The position numbers were made by a program, and so were the translations under genes. A DNA stretch of 35,589 nucleotides from Verrucomicrobiota bacterium (GTDB lineage: Bacteria > Verrucomicrobiota > Verrucomicrobiia > Chthoniobacterales > UBA10450), in contig QHOK01000104.1 in assembly GCA_003218755.1 (NCBI GenBank), positions 1-35,589 on the forward strand, written 5' to 3'. The notes beneath the pieces were generated by a model, which was given only the letters and a program-made list of their open reading frames with translations, was not told the origin of the DNA and did no database searches. Shown here piece by piece: positions 1-8,873 of the stretch (position 1 is its first letter; each line of letters opens with the position of its first letter).

Positions 1-187
1 GATCTTGGAACGCGATGCACGCTGCGTGATGATCACACTCGATCCCGACACCGGCGAAAAAACACCAGCGATACTGAAGAAAGTGGCGCAAGCTCACGAG
101 GGGATAGCCGGTGTTTACGGTGCGGTCATCGTGGAAGGCATGCTGCACAAAGGCGATTCCGTCGAAGTGTTGGAAGCTATCTCATGA
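1..187 (+). CDS. C-terminal end of a MOSC-domain-like protein (5' end outside the window)
   Basis: Frame open from the window edge; residues ERDARCVMITLDPDTGEKTPAILKKVAQAHEGIAGVYGAVIVEGMLHKGDSVEV resemble the C-terminal part of MOSC domains; stop TGA at 185-187. Confidence 0.55.
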   Translation, partial: ILERDARCVMITLDPDTGEKTPAILKKVAQAHEGIAGVYGAVIVEGMLHKGDSVEVLEAIS

Positions 188-191
188 ATTC

Positions 192-215
192 TGTAGCCAC
201 GCCCCTGCGGGGCGT
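192..215. repeat. Single REP-like hairpin TGTAG + acgcccc-tgc-ggggcgt
   Basis: 7 bp perfect stem, 3 nt loop, GTAG at 193-196. Confidence 0.6.
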
Positions 216-419
216 CTGAGCTTCACCCACCCGTTGGGAGTTCCGCATTCATGCGGTCTGCTGCCACGTCCAAGCGCAAGCCGCCTAAAGACAGAACTCC
301 AAACCTTATGCCGGCATGAGGACTGCGCATAGCGCCGTGGCGACACGCGCAGCTTCTTGATTCATTCGGCAACATCGTATTTTGCGTCGCGCGCTTCTCT
401 GCGCGAAAAGACTGGCAGC

Positions 420-1868
420 ATGGCAACTGGCGAAACGATTGAATCCTATGTGCCGGCGCGGTTGGACCGGATGCCTTGGAGCTCGTGGCACTGGCTCATC
501 GTCGTCTCGCTCGGCGCGACGTGGATTCTCGACGGACTCGAAGTGACGTTGGCTGGAGCAGTTGGCGGAATCTTAACGCGACATGAGACGCTTGGTTTAA
601 GCGCTACGCAGGTCGGCGCGAGCGCGACGTGTTACCTCGCAGGCGCAGTGCTCGGCGCGCTGCTTTTCGGCTACGGGACCGATCGGTTTGGCCGCAAGAA
701 ATTCTTCTTCATTACGGTTGCGGTTTATCTCATCGGAACGGCGCTATCCGCTTTCTCCTGGAATTTCTGCAGCTACGCATTGTTTCGCGCGATAACGGGC
801 GCGGGCATTGGCGGCGAATACGCGGCTATCAATTCGGCAATCGATGAACTGATTCCGGCGCGCGTGCGCGGCCGAGTTGATTTAATTATCAATGGATCAT
901 ACTGGATCGGCGCGGCCATGGGCGCGGCGGGCACTCTTCTGCTGCTGAATCCGCGCTATGTCCCGACGTGGCTCGGTTGGCGATGCGCATTTGGAATCGG
1001 CGCGACGCTTGGGCTCATCGTGATTTTCTTTCGCCGCTGGATTCCGGAGAGTCCGCGCTGGCTCATGATCCATGGACGTAATCTCGAGGCGGAAGAAATC
1101 GTTGCCGAAGTGGAGCGAAAGATTATGGGAACGAAACGTTCGGCGGTCATAGACCGCCGCTATAGCGAGATCCTGCCGACGCGCATTCGAACGCGCACGC
1201 ATACGCCCTGGCGGGAAATCTGGGACGCGATCGTGCACGAACATCGTCGCCGTTCGTTTCTCGGTTTCGTGCTGATGTCTACTCAGGCCTTTTTTTACAA
1301 CGCGATCTTTTTCACTTACGCGCTGGTCCTGATGCGGTTTTACAACGTGCCCGAGCAAAATGTGGGTGGTTATCTCTTGCCATTCGCGTTGGGGAATGTG
1401 CTCGGCCCGGTACTGCTCGGGCATCTGTTCGACACAATCGGACGCAAACAAATGATTACTCTTACGTATGGGCTCGCAGGAATTTTACTCGCGCTGACCG
1501 GGTGGCTTTTTCACGCGGGCGTGCTTACCGCACAAACGCAGACTCTTGCGTGGACGATTATTTTCTTCATCGCGTCGGCGGCGGCGAGCTCGGCATACCT
1601 TACGGTGAGCGAAATTTTTCCGCTGGAAATTCGTGCGGTGGCAATCGCAATTTTTTACGCGATCGGAACGCTGGCAGGCGGCGTCGGCGCGCCAGTCCTG
1701 TTCGGATGGATCATCGGCACCGGATCCATTACGGCATTGTTCATCGGATATTTGGTGGCTGCGGCATTGATGATTTTCGGCGCGGCGATTGAAGCATGGA
1801 TTGGGGTGCCGGCCGAGCGGCGTTCGCTCGAGCATGTGGCCGCGCCGCTCTCAAGCAAAGGATTATAG
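420..1868 (+). CDS. MFS transporter (metabolite/sugar symporter type)
   Basis: About 12 hydrophobic segments; MFS motifs GYGTDRFGRKKFFF and GHLFDTIGRKQMI; ATG at 420 preferred over the upstream alternative start at 357. Confidence 0.9.
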   Translation: MATGETIESYVPARLDRMPWSSWHWLIVVSLGATWILDGLEVTLAGAVGGILTRHETLGLSATQVGASATCYLAGAVLGALLFGYGTDRFGRKKFFFITVAVYLIGTALSAFSWNFCSYALFRAITGAGIGGEYAAINSAIDELIPARVRGRVDLIINGSYWIGAAMGAAGTLLLLNPRYVPTWLGWRCAFGIGATLGLIVIFFRRWIPESPRWLMIHGRNLEAEEIVAEVERKIMGTKRSAVIDRRYSEILPTRIRTRTHTPWREIWDAIVHEHRRRSFLGFVLMSTQAFFYNAIFFTYALVLMRFYNVPEQNVGGYLLPFALGNVLGPVLLGHLFDTIGRKQMITLTYGLAGILLALTGWLFHAGVLTAQTQTLAWTIIFFIASAAASSAYLTVSEIFPLEIRAVAIAIFYAIGTLAGGVGAPVLFGWIIGTGSITALFIGYLVAAALMIFGAAIEAWIGVPAERRSLEHVAAPLSSKGL

Positions 1869-2201
1869 GGCGTCTGCGTCAGACGCCGCCCTTGCCGTAC
1901 GTGTTTAGCGCCAAAGGCGCTGTGCAAGCGTTAGCCTGGGCATCGCCCCAGGGAAACCAATCATCCGGGTAACCAAGCGCTGAAAGCGCGATTTAGTTCA
2001 GTGATGGTTCTCAATCCAAAAAAATACCCTCGCGAAATGATTATTGTGCCAATGATGTAACGAATGATGTCACCTGTGAACCGCGCTTTCAGCGCTAGCG
2101 CCTGTTTGCGTGCCACGAATCCTGGGACGCTGCCCCAGGCTTCGACATGAGTGCCGCACCTTTGGCGCTAAACACATGCCGTCTCACAGAGACGGCCTAC
2201 A
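1864..2201. mobile_element. Large nested palindromic REP/MITE-like module
   Basis: Outer TATAG-ggcgtctg-cgt-cagacgcc and gccgtctc-aca-gagacggc-CTACA; mirrored internal hairpins around TTTAGCGCCaaaGGCGC, CCTGGG...CCCAGG and GCGCTgaaAGCGC. Confidence 0.8.
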
Positions 2202-2751
2202 ATTTTTCATCGCGGCAATGCACGCTCATCTCGCGTGTGTGAATTGGCCCGGCCGGTGTTAGTTTGCTCGAATAAAGATGGAAAGCTTCCACGCGGATTA
2301 TTCCTACATCGAAATTGGCATTCGCCTTTAAGAAATTTCGGAGCGATCGCGGCCCGACGTCGCGGCAGCGCGCAATCGTAATGTGCGGATGCCAGGGGCG
2401 CAGTTCCGGCTCCAACCCAGCGGCCAGCGCGGCTTCCTGCACGCGTTTGTGGATTTGAAACAGATGAGGGTGCGCCTTACCGACGCCGATCCAGACAATT
2501 TTCGGAACGCCTTTTGCGGAAAATGCGCCGACACCGCGAACAGGTAGAAAGAACGCGCCAAAGTCGATCGCGCTGAGTTTTTCGCGCAGGGCAGAATCGA
2601 CATCGTCTGGAATATCATCGAAAAAACCGAGCGTCAGGTGCATCTGAGCCGGGTCAGTCCAGCGCACACCGCGAATATCCGGATCAAGGTCTGCAAGCAA
2701 CTGCCGCGTTGAGTCCGGCAAATCGATTGCAACGAAGAGACGCTTTGGCAT
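2197..2751 (-). CDS. thpR: RNA 2',3'-cyclic phosphodiesterase (2'-5' RNA ligase family)
   Basis: MPKRLFVAIDLP N-terminus and the two HxT motifs HLTLGFF and HPHITIARC; start at the MPKRLF methionine. Confidence 0.9.
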   Translation of the reverse strand: MPKRLFVAIDLPDSTRQLLADLDPDIRGVRWTDPAQMHLTLGFFDDIPDDVDSALREKLSAIDFGAFFLPVRGVGAFSAKGVPKIVWIGVGKAHPHLFQIHKRVQEAALAAGLEPELRPWHPHITIARCRDVGPRSLRNFLKANANFDVGIIRVEAFHLYSSKLTPAGPIHTREMSVHCRDEKL

Positions 2752-2760
2752 CTGCCTCAA

Positions 2761-2795
2761 AACGTCCAACGCTCAACGCCCAACGTCCAACGTCC
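2761..2795. repeat. Heptamer tandem array, 5 units (AACGTCC, AACGCTC, AACGCCC, AACGTCC, AACGTCC)
   Basis: Exact 7 bp period immediately upstream of the thpR start. Confidence 0.8.
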
Positions 2796-2826
2796 AATTG
2801 AATCCGGGCGGGAATAAGAGCGATCG

Positions 2827-3849
2827 CTACGGCTTGCTTCTGACTTCGTTATTTTTCTTCGTCGCGCGATCGGCCAGACGCGTCATCCATTCTGGCGTTG
2901 ATCGGCGGAGCTGCGAGCCGGCCCGCGATTGATTCCCCTCTTCATTCGCTGCTTCGGGCAAAAACCGATTTACGATCTTCATTGCGTACCCTGTGAGATT
3001 TGGGAAAAGCGCATTCCCAGCGATCGCCGCGCGCGCAGCAAAAGTGAGCGTGAGCGACGGCTGACCACGACGGCAGGCTGCAAGAATTTTTCTCGCGGCG
3101 CGGTCGGCGTTCATAGAGATCAGCGGCGCTCCGGCGGAAGCAGCGAACCAGGCAAACTCGTTGTCATGCTTGCCTTTAAATTTGGCATTCACATGCGAGC
3201 CGGTGCGCATCATTCCTGGCGCGACGGTCGTCACATGAATGTTGTCGCGGGCCAGCTCCGCACGCACCGCATCGGACAAACCGGTGAGCGCAAATTTGCT
3301 TGCGCTGTAGGACGCCATATGCGGCACCGCAACTTTGCCGCCAATGGAAGAAATATTGACAATGCGGCCACCGCCCCAGGTACGCATTTCCGGAACGACC
3401 TGTGAAATCAATTCCAAAGGCGCCCAAAAATGCAATCGCATGGCGCGCTCGAAATCATCCGGCGTTATATGCTCAAGTGGACCGACTTCGATAATACCCG
3501 CGTTGTTGATCAAGATGTCGATCTTGTCAAAGCGATCGATGATTCTACGAACAGCGGACCGAATTTGTTCCACATCCAGCAAATCGCATTCAATCGTCAA
3601 CACGACACCACCGTGCGGCGCGAGATCGGCTTTTGCGCGCCCCAGTTCCTCAGGATCGCGGGCAATGAGAGCGACGTTGCCGCCTCGCGCGCAAATGTGT
3701 CGCGCGAGCACGAGGCCAAGCCCGCGCGAGCCACCGGTGATGAGGACAACTTTTCCGCGCAGAGGATAGAGTGCGGCGCGAATGAACCGAACGATTAGCC
3801 AGGCCACCAGTAGGGAGGCGACTGCTACCAACACAAAACGAAAATTCAT
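2827..3849 (-). CDS. Membrane-anchored short-chain dehydrogenase/reductase
   Basis: N-terminal TM segment; TGGSRGLG cofactor motif, NNAG, SxxxYSASKFAL active site. Confidence 0.93.
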   Translation of the reverse strand: MNFRFVLVAVASLLVAWLIVRFIRAALYPLRGKVVLITGGSRGLGLVLARHICARGGNVALIARDPEELGRAKADLAPHGGVVLTIECDLLDVEQIRSAVRRIIDRFDKIDILINNAGIIEVGPLEHITPDDFERAMRLHFWAPLELISQVVPEMRTWGGGRIVNISSIGGKVAVPHMASYSASKFALTGLSDAVRAELARDNIHVTTVAPGMMRTGSHVNAKFKGKHDNEFAWFAASAGAPLISMNADRAARKILAACRRGQPSLTLTFAARAAIAGNALFPNLTGYAMKIVNRFLPEAANEEGNQSRAGSQLRRSTPEWMTRLADRATKKNNEVRSKP

Positions 3850-3935
3850 CTCGGGGTTTATAATGAAATACGAAAGTTTCGCAGCAGGCGGTTGTGCATA
3901 AGGAACGATCCCCAAAGGCTTCGGGGTCGAGCGAA

Positions 3936-3959
3936 AGTGACGGTTGGGAGGCCGTCACT
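3936..3959. terminator. Hairpin agtgacgg-ttgggagg-ccgtcact between smpB and the SDR gene
   Basis: 8 bp perfect stem, 8 nt loop, intergenic; no U-tract, so terminator function is uncertain. Confidence 0.4.
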
Positions 3960-3970
3960 CCTTGAGACGA

Positions 3971-4432
3971 TCAACCGTGCTTCCGGTTGAACCGCGCGAT
4001 TTCACGCGCCGTCTCGCGATCGACAGCGCGCTTCTTCAAATCAGCCCGCTTATCACCGGCGACTTTGCCCTGCCCGACGCCGAGCTCGGCTTTTACTTTT
4101 CCATTTTTCCAGTAGAGCTTGAGAACGACAAGCGCCCGGCCTTTCACCTGTGTTTCGCCATAGAGCTTATCGATCTCCTGCCGATGCAACAGCAATTTGC
4201 GGACGCGTTTTGCGGGAGGGATCTCGTGGCTGGCGCGTTCGTAGGGTTGAATGTCAGCGTTGTAAAGGAAAGCTTCGCCGTTTTCGATTCGCGCGAAAGC
4301 GTCGCTGATGTTTGCTTTGCCTCCGCGGATGGATTTGACTTCACTGCCTTTTAACTCGATGCCCGCTTCGTAGCGGTCCAGAATGCGATAGTCGCGAAGC
4401 GCTTTGCGATTGGTGATCGATTCGCTCGCCAT
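3971..4432 (-). CDS. smpB: SsrA-binding protein SmpB
   Basis: NRKALRDYRILDRYEAGIELKGSEVKSIRGGKANISDAFA...EAFLYNADIQPYERA is diagnostic of SmpB. Confidence 0.97.
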   Translation of the reverse strand: MASESITNRKALRDYRILDRYEAGIELKGSEVKSIRGGKANISDAFARIENGEAFLYNADIQPYERASHEIPPAKRVRKLLLHRQEIDKLYGETQVKGRALVVLKLYWKNGKVKAELGVGQGKVAGDKRADLKKRAVDRETAREIARFNRKHG

Positions 4433-4448
4433 ATTGCGTACGGGCCCC

Positions 4449-4467
4449 AGCTCGCAAAACGCGAGCT
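4449..4467. promoter_or_regulatory. Hairpin agctcgc-aaaac-gcgagct between rpoZ and smpB
   Basis: 7 bp perfect stem with 5 nt loop in the gap between the two same-strand genes. Confidence 0.4.
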
Positions 4468-4490
4468 CCCGCGCCGAACCGTGTTAGGGA

Positions 4491-4706
4491 TTAAGCGCCG
4501 TCCGAGGAATCCTCGAGCGACTCGTAAGCCAGCTTGCCAGCAATAATTTCCTTCAGCGCAATATCGGTCAACGACATCCGCGGCGTCGTCTCTACCAGCG
4601 GTCGATGCCCCAAGCCAAGCTGACGCACCCGTTTGGAAACAACATTAATCAATAGTTGCTGATTGGGGATCACCTGGGCTGCTTCAGTAAGAAGTTGAGT
4701 CGTCAT
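4491..4706 (-). CDS. rpoZ: DNA-directed RNA polymerase omega subunit-like protein
   Basis: VSKRVRQLGLGHRPLVETTPRMSLTDIALKEIIAGKLAYE resembles omega; start at MTTQLL. Confidence 0.8.
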   Translation of the reverse strand: MTTQLLTEAAQVIPNQQLLINVVSKRVRQLGLGHRPLVETTPRMSLTDIALKEIIAGKLAYESLEDSSDGA

Positions 4707-4949
4707 ATGGCGCAAGGATCGAACGGGGCGTAATGCTTCCGTCGGGAATTGAAGAATGACCGGCACGCTGCTTGTAAGGGCGGACGGGACAAGTTGCGGG
4801 GCGAGCATGGTAAAAATGAGTGCTGACTTTCCGAGCGAAGCGCCTCGTTGTCAACCCCCAAAACGCCTGCTCGCCAAAGTCTTCGAAGTTCGGGCGAACT
4901 GATTTGCTAGTAACTTGCGCCTGCATCGGACCTGCCGACGCCAGTTACG

Positions 4950-6584
4950 TCAAGCGTTGCGCGCCTTTATAGAACTGCGCATTTCAAGGGCCAATTCGAG
5001 GATAAACCATAGGGCAAGAAATTGCGCGAGAATCGTAAAGAACAATTGCACCGTGACATAACGACCAAGTTCCAGCGAATGAACGACCGCTACTTCCAGG
5101 CAACTCGCCATATTATATGAATATGCGAACACGACCAAAGCCGCGAGCCAGCCTAAGTGTCTCCGCCACTTTTCCCGCAGTAACACTGCCACGCTGGACG
5201 GCACCGCGATCAGAAGCAATGGCAGGTACGTTCTTGCCAAAACGTGGAGTGGCTTACGGACATAAGCCGGCTGTTGCACAACCGGCGCGCTTTGAGCCAG
5301 CGCTTTTGTCCGATTGATAAACTCCGTGGCGGGTCGGTAAGCCGTCAAAGTCGCTCCATAAAGCTCCGTACTGAGGGAAGTCACACCGCGTTGATATTCA
5401 TCGCCGAGCGACCGAGACCTTGTTTGCCGGTAGGCGGGGCACGTCGGTGCATAGAAAATCCGCATTTGCCGCGTGATCTTTCTAACGAGCAGCAACGGTC
5501 GCTGCCGCCAGATTCGCCAGTAGTAGAACCGGTAAAATGCGCAGAGGCTAGATACATTCTTGCCGAAGTCCCTGCGTAATTGTGCTGCGATCGAAGTCTT
5601 TTCATATTTTAGGTAATCAGGATCAAAACCGAGTGTTGAACAAACTCGCGAGCCAGTCGCGGCAGACTTCGCGATTTCGGTACTGAGCGCAACACGGACG
5701 CGCCCGAGCCACTCTCGCGAATAGGGAACCGTCGCGTTGTGTTTAAGATCGTCGGCGATTTGATCGCGAATCAGATCGGCGTGAATCACGAACAGCGTGG
5801 CCGGCAAAAAGATTTGGCTCGCCTCATCGTTGCGGGCAAGAAAGTGCTCGGGCAACAACAACAATGCCGCGCTCGCTGCCGCCCCGCCAGCGAGCAAAAT
5901 CTTTTCCCGGAACCAGCCCTGGCGGAAGAACATGATCCCGATGGGTAGCAGCGCGACGATCGAGGCGAGCCAGAAGCTTGGCTTTGCCGAGGCTAGTAGA
6001 ATCGAGCTGAACACCGCCGCGATCCCATACACAACCGAGGCGGCTCGTCGCCGCTCTATGAAACAGCAGGCGCTAAACTGGATCACGAAATAAAGATTGA
6101 TGCTGAACAGAAACGCACACACCCCTTCAGGTCGAAGCTGCTTCTCAAAGAGAATGGGGTCGCTCGCCAAAAGAAAAACGCCAGCGGCAAGTAGTCCCAG
6201 TGCGTAGTAAACGCGGCGAGCAATTAGTGGATGCGCCACGAAAACACGGACCCGCTGCCACGTGAGCAATAAAATTCCCCCAGCTAACAGCCCAAAGAAA
6301 TGTTGTGCGACAGTAATCGCACGAAAATCACCAAAAACGCGCAGCAACAGAAAAACGAATCCCGGATAAATAAAGTTGCGTGCGTGCGGATGACCAAACT
6401 CGCCGCCCGTTAGCTTTCTTAGCGCTGGTGACAGATATCCCCATGTATCAGGATCAGCGATCAGATCGAGCGGAAGCTTAAATCTTTGCCAGGCAGCCCA
6501 CACGAAGAGAATACCAACTCCGCCCCAGTAAAAGAATCGCCAAGGCAAGTGTTCGATCGTCTGCCGGCATGGGTTGTTTAGCAT
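4950..6584 (-). CDS. Multi-pass membrane protein, possible GT-C fold glycosyltransferase
   Basis: 544 aa with many TM segments; DPDTWGYLSPALRKLTGG early loop acidic motif resembles GT-C enzymes. Confidence 0.6.
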   Translation of the reverse strand: MLNNPCRQTIEHLPWRFFYWGGVGILFVWAAWQRFKLPLDLIADPDTWGYLSPALRKLTGGEFGHPHARNFIYPGFVFLLLRVFGDFRAITVAQHFFGLLAGGILLLTWQRVRVFVAHPLIARRVYYALGLLAAGVFLLASDPILFEKQLRPEGVCAFLFSINLYFVIQFSACCFIERRRAASVVYGIAAVFSSILLASAKPSFWLASIVALLPIGIMFFRQGWFREKILLAGGAAASAALLLLPEHFLARNDEASQIFLPATLFVIHADLIRDQIADDLKHNATVPYSREWLGRVRVALSTEIAKSAATGSRVCSTLGFDPDYLKYEKTSIAAQLRRDFGKNVSSLCAFYRFYYWRIWRQRPLLLVRKITRQMRIFYAPTCPAYRQTRSRSLGDEYQRGVTSLSTELYGATLTAYRPATEFINRTKALAQSAPVVQQPAYVRKPLHVLARTYLPLLLIAVPSSVAVLLREKWRRHLGWLAALVVFAYSYNMASCLEVAVVHSLELGRYVTVQLFFTILAQFLALWFILELALEMRSSIKARNA

Positions 6585-6761
6585 TTGGTGGAATGATTCG
6601 CTGCGTGAGGTGCTTGTTCGTTTTTGAAATGCCCGTTACCCCAGTCGCCGGTATGGTCAACTCATTCTGCGCCGACGACTTTGGATTGCTTGCCATCTAC
6701 CGTAAGATACGCGATGTAAGGGACGCTTCGGCTTGGACATTCCAGATTGACTAATCCACTT

Positions 6762-6835
6762 CGGGCTGTGGCTCAGCTTGGTAGAGCGCCTGGTTCGGGA
6801 CCAGGAGGCCGTGGGTTCAAATCCCACCAGCCCGA
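6762..6835 (+). tRNA. tRNA-Pro (anticodon CGG)
   Basis: Acceptor cgggctg/cagcccg, D arm gctcagcttggtagagc, anticodon arm cctggttCGGgaccagg, T arm gtgggttcaaatcccac, discriminator A; CCA not encoded. Confidence 0.95.
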
Positions 6836-6861
6836 TGAACCATCCGCAACGAGGCGCGAAC

Positions 6862-6927
6862 GGTGTGGCGGTGCTTGTGTCAAGCACCGAGATCAAATAG
6901 AACGGCGTTTGATACAAACGCCTCCAC
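6862..6927. repeat. REP-like convergent hairpin pair (ggtgcttg-tgt-caagcacc; ggcgtttg-ata-caaacgcc)
   Basis: Two 8 bp perfect stems with 3 nt loops; outer tetranucleotides degenerate (GTGG). Confidence 0.7.
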
Positions 6928-6931
6928 AAGC

Positions 6932-7465
6932 ATGGCCATTCAAACTTATTCGATGCACTTCACTGTTCCGCTTGTCGGCGCGCTGATCGGCATCGTGATT
7001 TTGTTATTCGGGCGAAAACTCTTCTGGCTGTGCGTCGCAGCTGTGGGCTTCCTGGCGGGCGTAGAGCTGACGCCACATCTGGTTAATGAGCCATCGGCGC
7101 TCCTCCAACTTACCGTCGCCATCGTTCTTGGCTTGATTGGAGCGTTGCTCGCCCTGTTCCTACAAAAGATTGCGATCGCGGTCGTTGGCTTTCTCGCAGG
7201 CGGCAAGCTAGCCGGGGCGATCGCCGCTGCATTCTTTGTTCACCATGCGGAGTACTCTACAATCGTTTTTGTAGTAGGCGGAATTCTCGGGGCCGTTCTC
7301 ATACTCGTTGTATTTGATTGGGCTCTCATCGTCGTCTCTTCGCTCATCGGCGCGCATTTAATTGAAAACGCGATCGTTCTTCCGCCATCAGGATCGACTA
7401 TCGTGTTTTTGGGTCTTGCAGTCATTGGGGTCCTGGTGCAGGCCGCATCACTCAGGAGAGGTTAA
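6932..7465 (+). CDS. Multi-pass membrane protein, DUF4203/TMEM198-like
   Basis: Repeated glycine-rich TM segments (GALIGIVILLFGRKLFWLCVAAVGFLAGVEL...); ATG 6932. Confidence 0.6.
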   Translation: MAIQTYSMHFTVPLVGALIGIVILLFGRKLFWLCVAAVGFLAGVELTPHLVNEPSALLQLTVAIVLGLIGALLALFLQKIAIAVVGFLAGGKLAGAIAAAFFVHHAEYSTIVFVVGGILGAVLILVVFDWALIVVSSLIGAHLIENAIVLPPSGSTIVFLGLAVIGVLVQAASLRRG

Positions 7466-7524
7466 TTTCGAATCGTCTTGAGTTTTTTGCTGGCAAATCT
7501 TTGAGCAACCGCAACAATGCGCCC

Positions 7525-7731
7525 ATGAACTCACCAACAACCGGGTTACGCGTCGCGAGCGTCATTTTCGGTATTTTTGCCATTGGTCACCTCCTGCGAT
7601 TGATCAATCACGCCCCAGTCACGGTGGGAACCCATAGCATTCCAATGGGCGTAAGCTGGGTTGCGCTCATCGTTGCCGCCATCCTTTGTATTTGGATGTG
7701 GCGACTTTCGAACCTGAGGGGGATCGCGTGA
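7525..7731 (+). CDS. Small hydrophobic membrane protein
   Basis: MNSPTTGLRVASVIFGIFAIGHLLRL...GVSWVALIVAAILCIWMWRL; two TM segments. Confidence 0.55.
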   Translation: MNSPTTGLRVASVIFGIFAIGHLLRLINHAPVTVGTHSIPMGVSWVALIVAAILCIWMWRLSNLRGIA

Positions 7732-8864
7732 TCAATTTCTGAGCCAACCCGGCGGGACATCTACAAAAGATCGATCCAATTTTGCGATTGATGCGCAGCC
7801 GAGGAGCTTGAGAGTGCGAATGAGATCGGTGCGCAAAATCTCGATTGCGCGTGCAACACCTACGTCGCCTGCTGCTCCAAAATATCGCTGCCACGACGAA
7901 TACCACCATCCAGCAGGACCTCGATGCGGTCGCCGACGGCTGCCACAACTTCAGGTAGAATTTGCAAAGTCGGCGCGACGCCGTCGAGCTGGCGACCGCC
8001 GTGATTCGAAACGACCAGCGCGTTCGCTCCCTCGTCCACTGCGCGGCGGGCGTCCTCTCGCGCGTGGATGCCTTTTATCACGATGGGCCCGTTCCACGCC
8101 TGGCGAATCCATGGGAGATCACTCCAAGTCACCACGGACTGCTCGAGCGCAGCGGTGACATCGGCGTACGGCATCGGTCCTTTTCCCGGGATCACGACAT
8201 TCTCGAATTTCATCAGTCCGCCGTCCGCGAGAAAAGCCGCGAGCCAGCGAGGCTTTGTAAAAAGCTGATTCACAAATGGCAGCATCGCTGGGAGTTTGCC
8301 GCTAAGAAGTTCCTTAACGCCATTGCGGAGGTCGCGTTCCCTGAAACCCGCCACCGGCGTATCGATCGTGACAACAAGAGCCGAAAAGCCTGCCTGGCGC
8401 GCGCGTTCGATAGCTGCTATGGCACAATCACGCCCGCCGACCAGATACAGTTGATACCAAACCGGCCCTTCGGATGCGGCTGCAACATCCTCAAGGCGGC
8501 AACCCGAGAGCGTCGACAGCGTGCAGGTGATACCGGCACTGCCGGCTGTGCGCGCGGCCGCTTCTTCGCCGCGAGGATACATGAGCCGACAGCTTCCAAC
8601 AGGCGCGAGGATCAGCGGCATGGGGAGCGAAATGCCAAGCACGGTGGTGCGCAGATCGCACACTGGTGTTGCGACCGCACAACGCGGCCGCAATGTTACC
8701 GCCTCGAACGCGCGGCAGTTCGCGCGCAACGTCCATTCGCCCTCTGCGCCGCCGTCGATGTAGTCAAACACGACGCGCGGAAGTCGGCGCTTCGCCGCCC
8801 GTCGCAAATCTTCGATGTTCAGAACGCGTGGCGGCTGAACCGATCGAGACATCCGTCTCATCAA
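7732..8864 (-). pseudogene. FMN-dependent alpha-hydroxy-acid oxidase / L-lactate dehydrogenase-like, disrupted near the C-terminus
   Basis: ORF 7860-8864 has RRLPRVVFDYIDGGAEGEWT, SNHGGRQLDG and DGGIRRGSDIL, then stops; the expected C-terminal part (AAGDVGVARAIEILRTDLIRTLKLLGCASIAKLDRSFVDVPPGWLRN) is encoded in another minus frame to 7732. Confidence 0.8.
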
Positions 8865-8873
8865 CGAGGTCGC

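Noticed and set aside
897-1451. 184 aa minus-strand ORF inside the MFS gene
   Set aside because: Fully antisense to a clear MFS coding frame, low-complexity R/H/P-rich composition typical of shadow ORFs in GC-rich DNA.
1864-2201. Possible CRISPR array or attC-like integron site in the palindromic region
   Set aside because: No regularly spaced identical direct repeats and no cas genes; the structure is mirrored hairpins. No integrase and no attC core sites.
4684-4926. 80 aa minus ORF upstream of rpoZ
   Set aside because: Out of frame with rpoZ, no RBS or motif.
6569-6929. ORFs around the tRNA (including LVGFEPTASWSRTRRSTKLSHSP on the minus strand)
   Set aside because: That peptide is the antisense translation of the tRNA-Pro gene. 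A short minus reading (VPYIAYLTVDGKQSKVVGAE, about 6661-6720) looked mildly coding-like but has no clear start.
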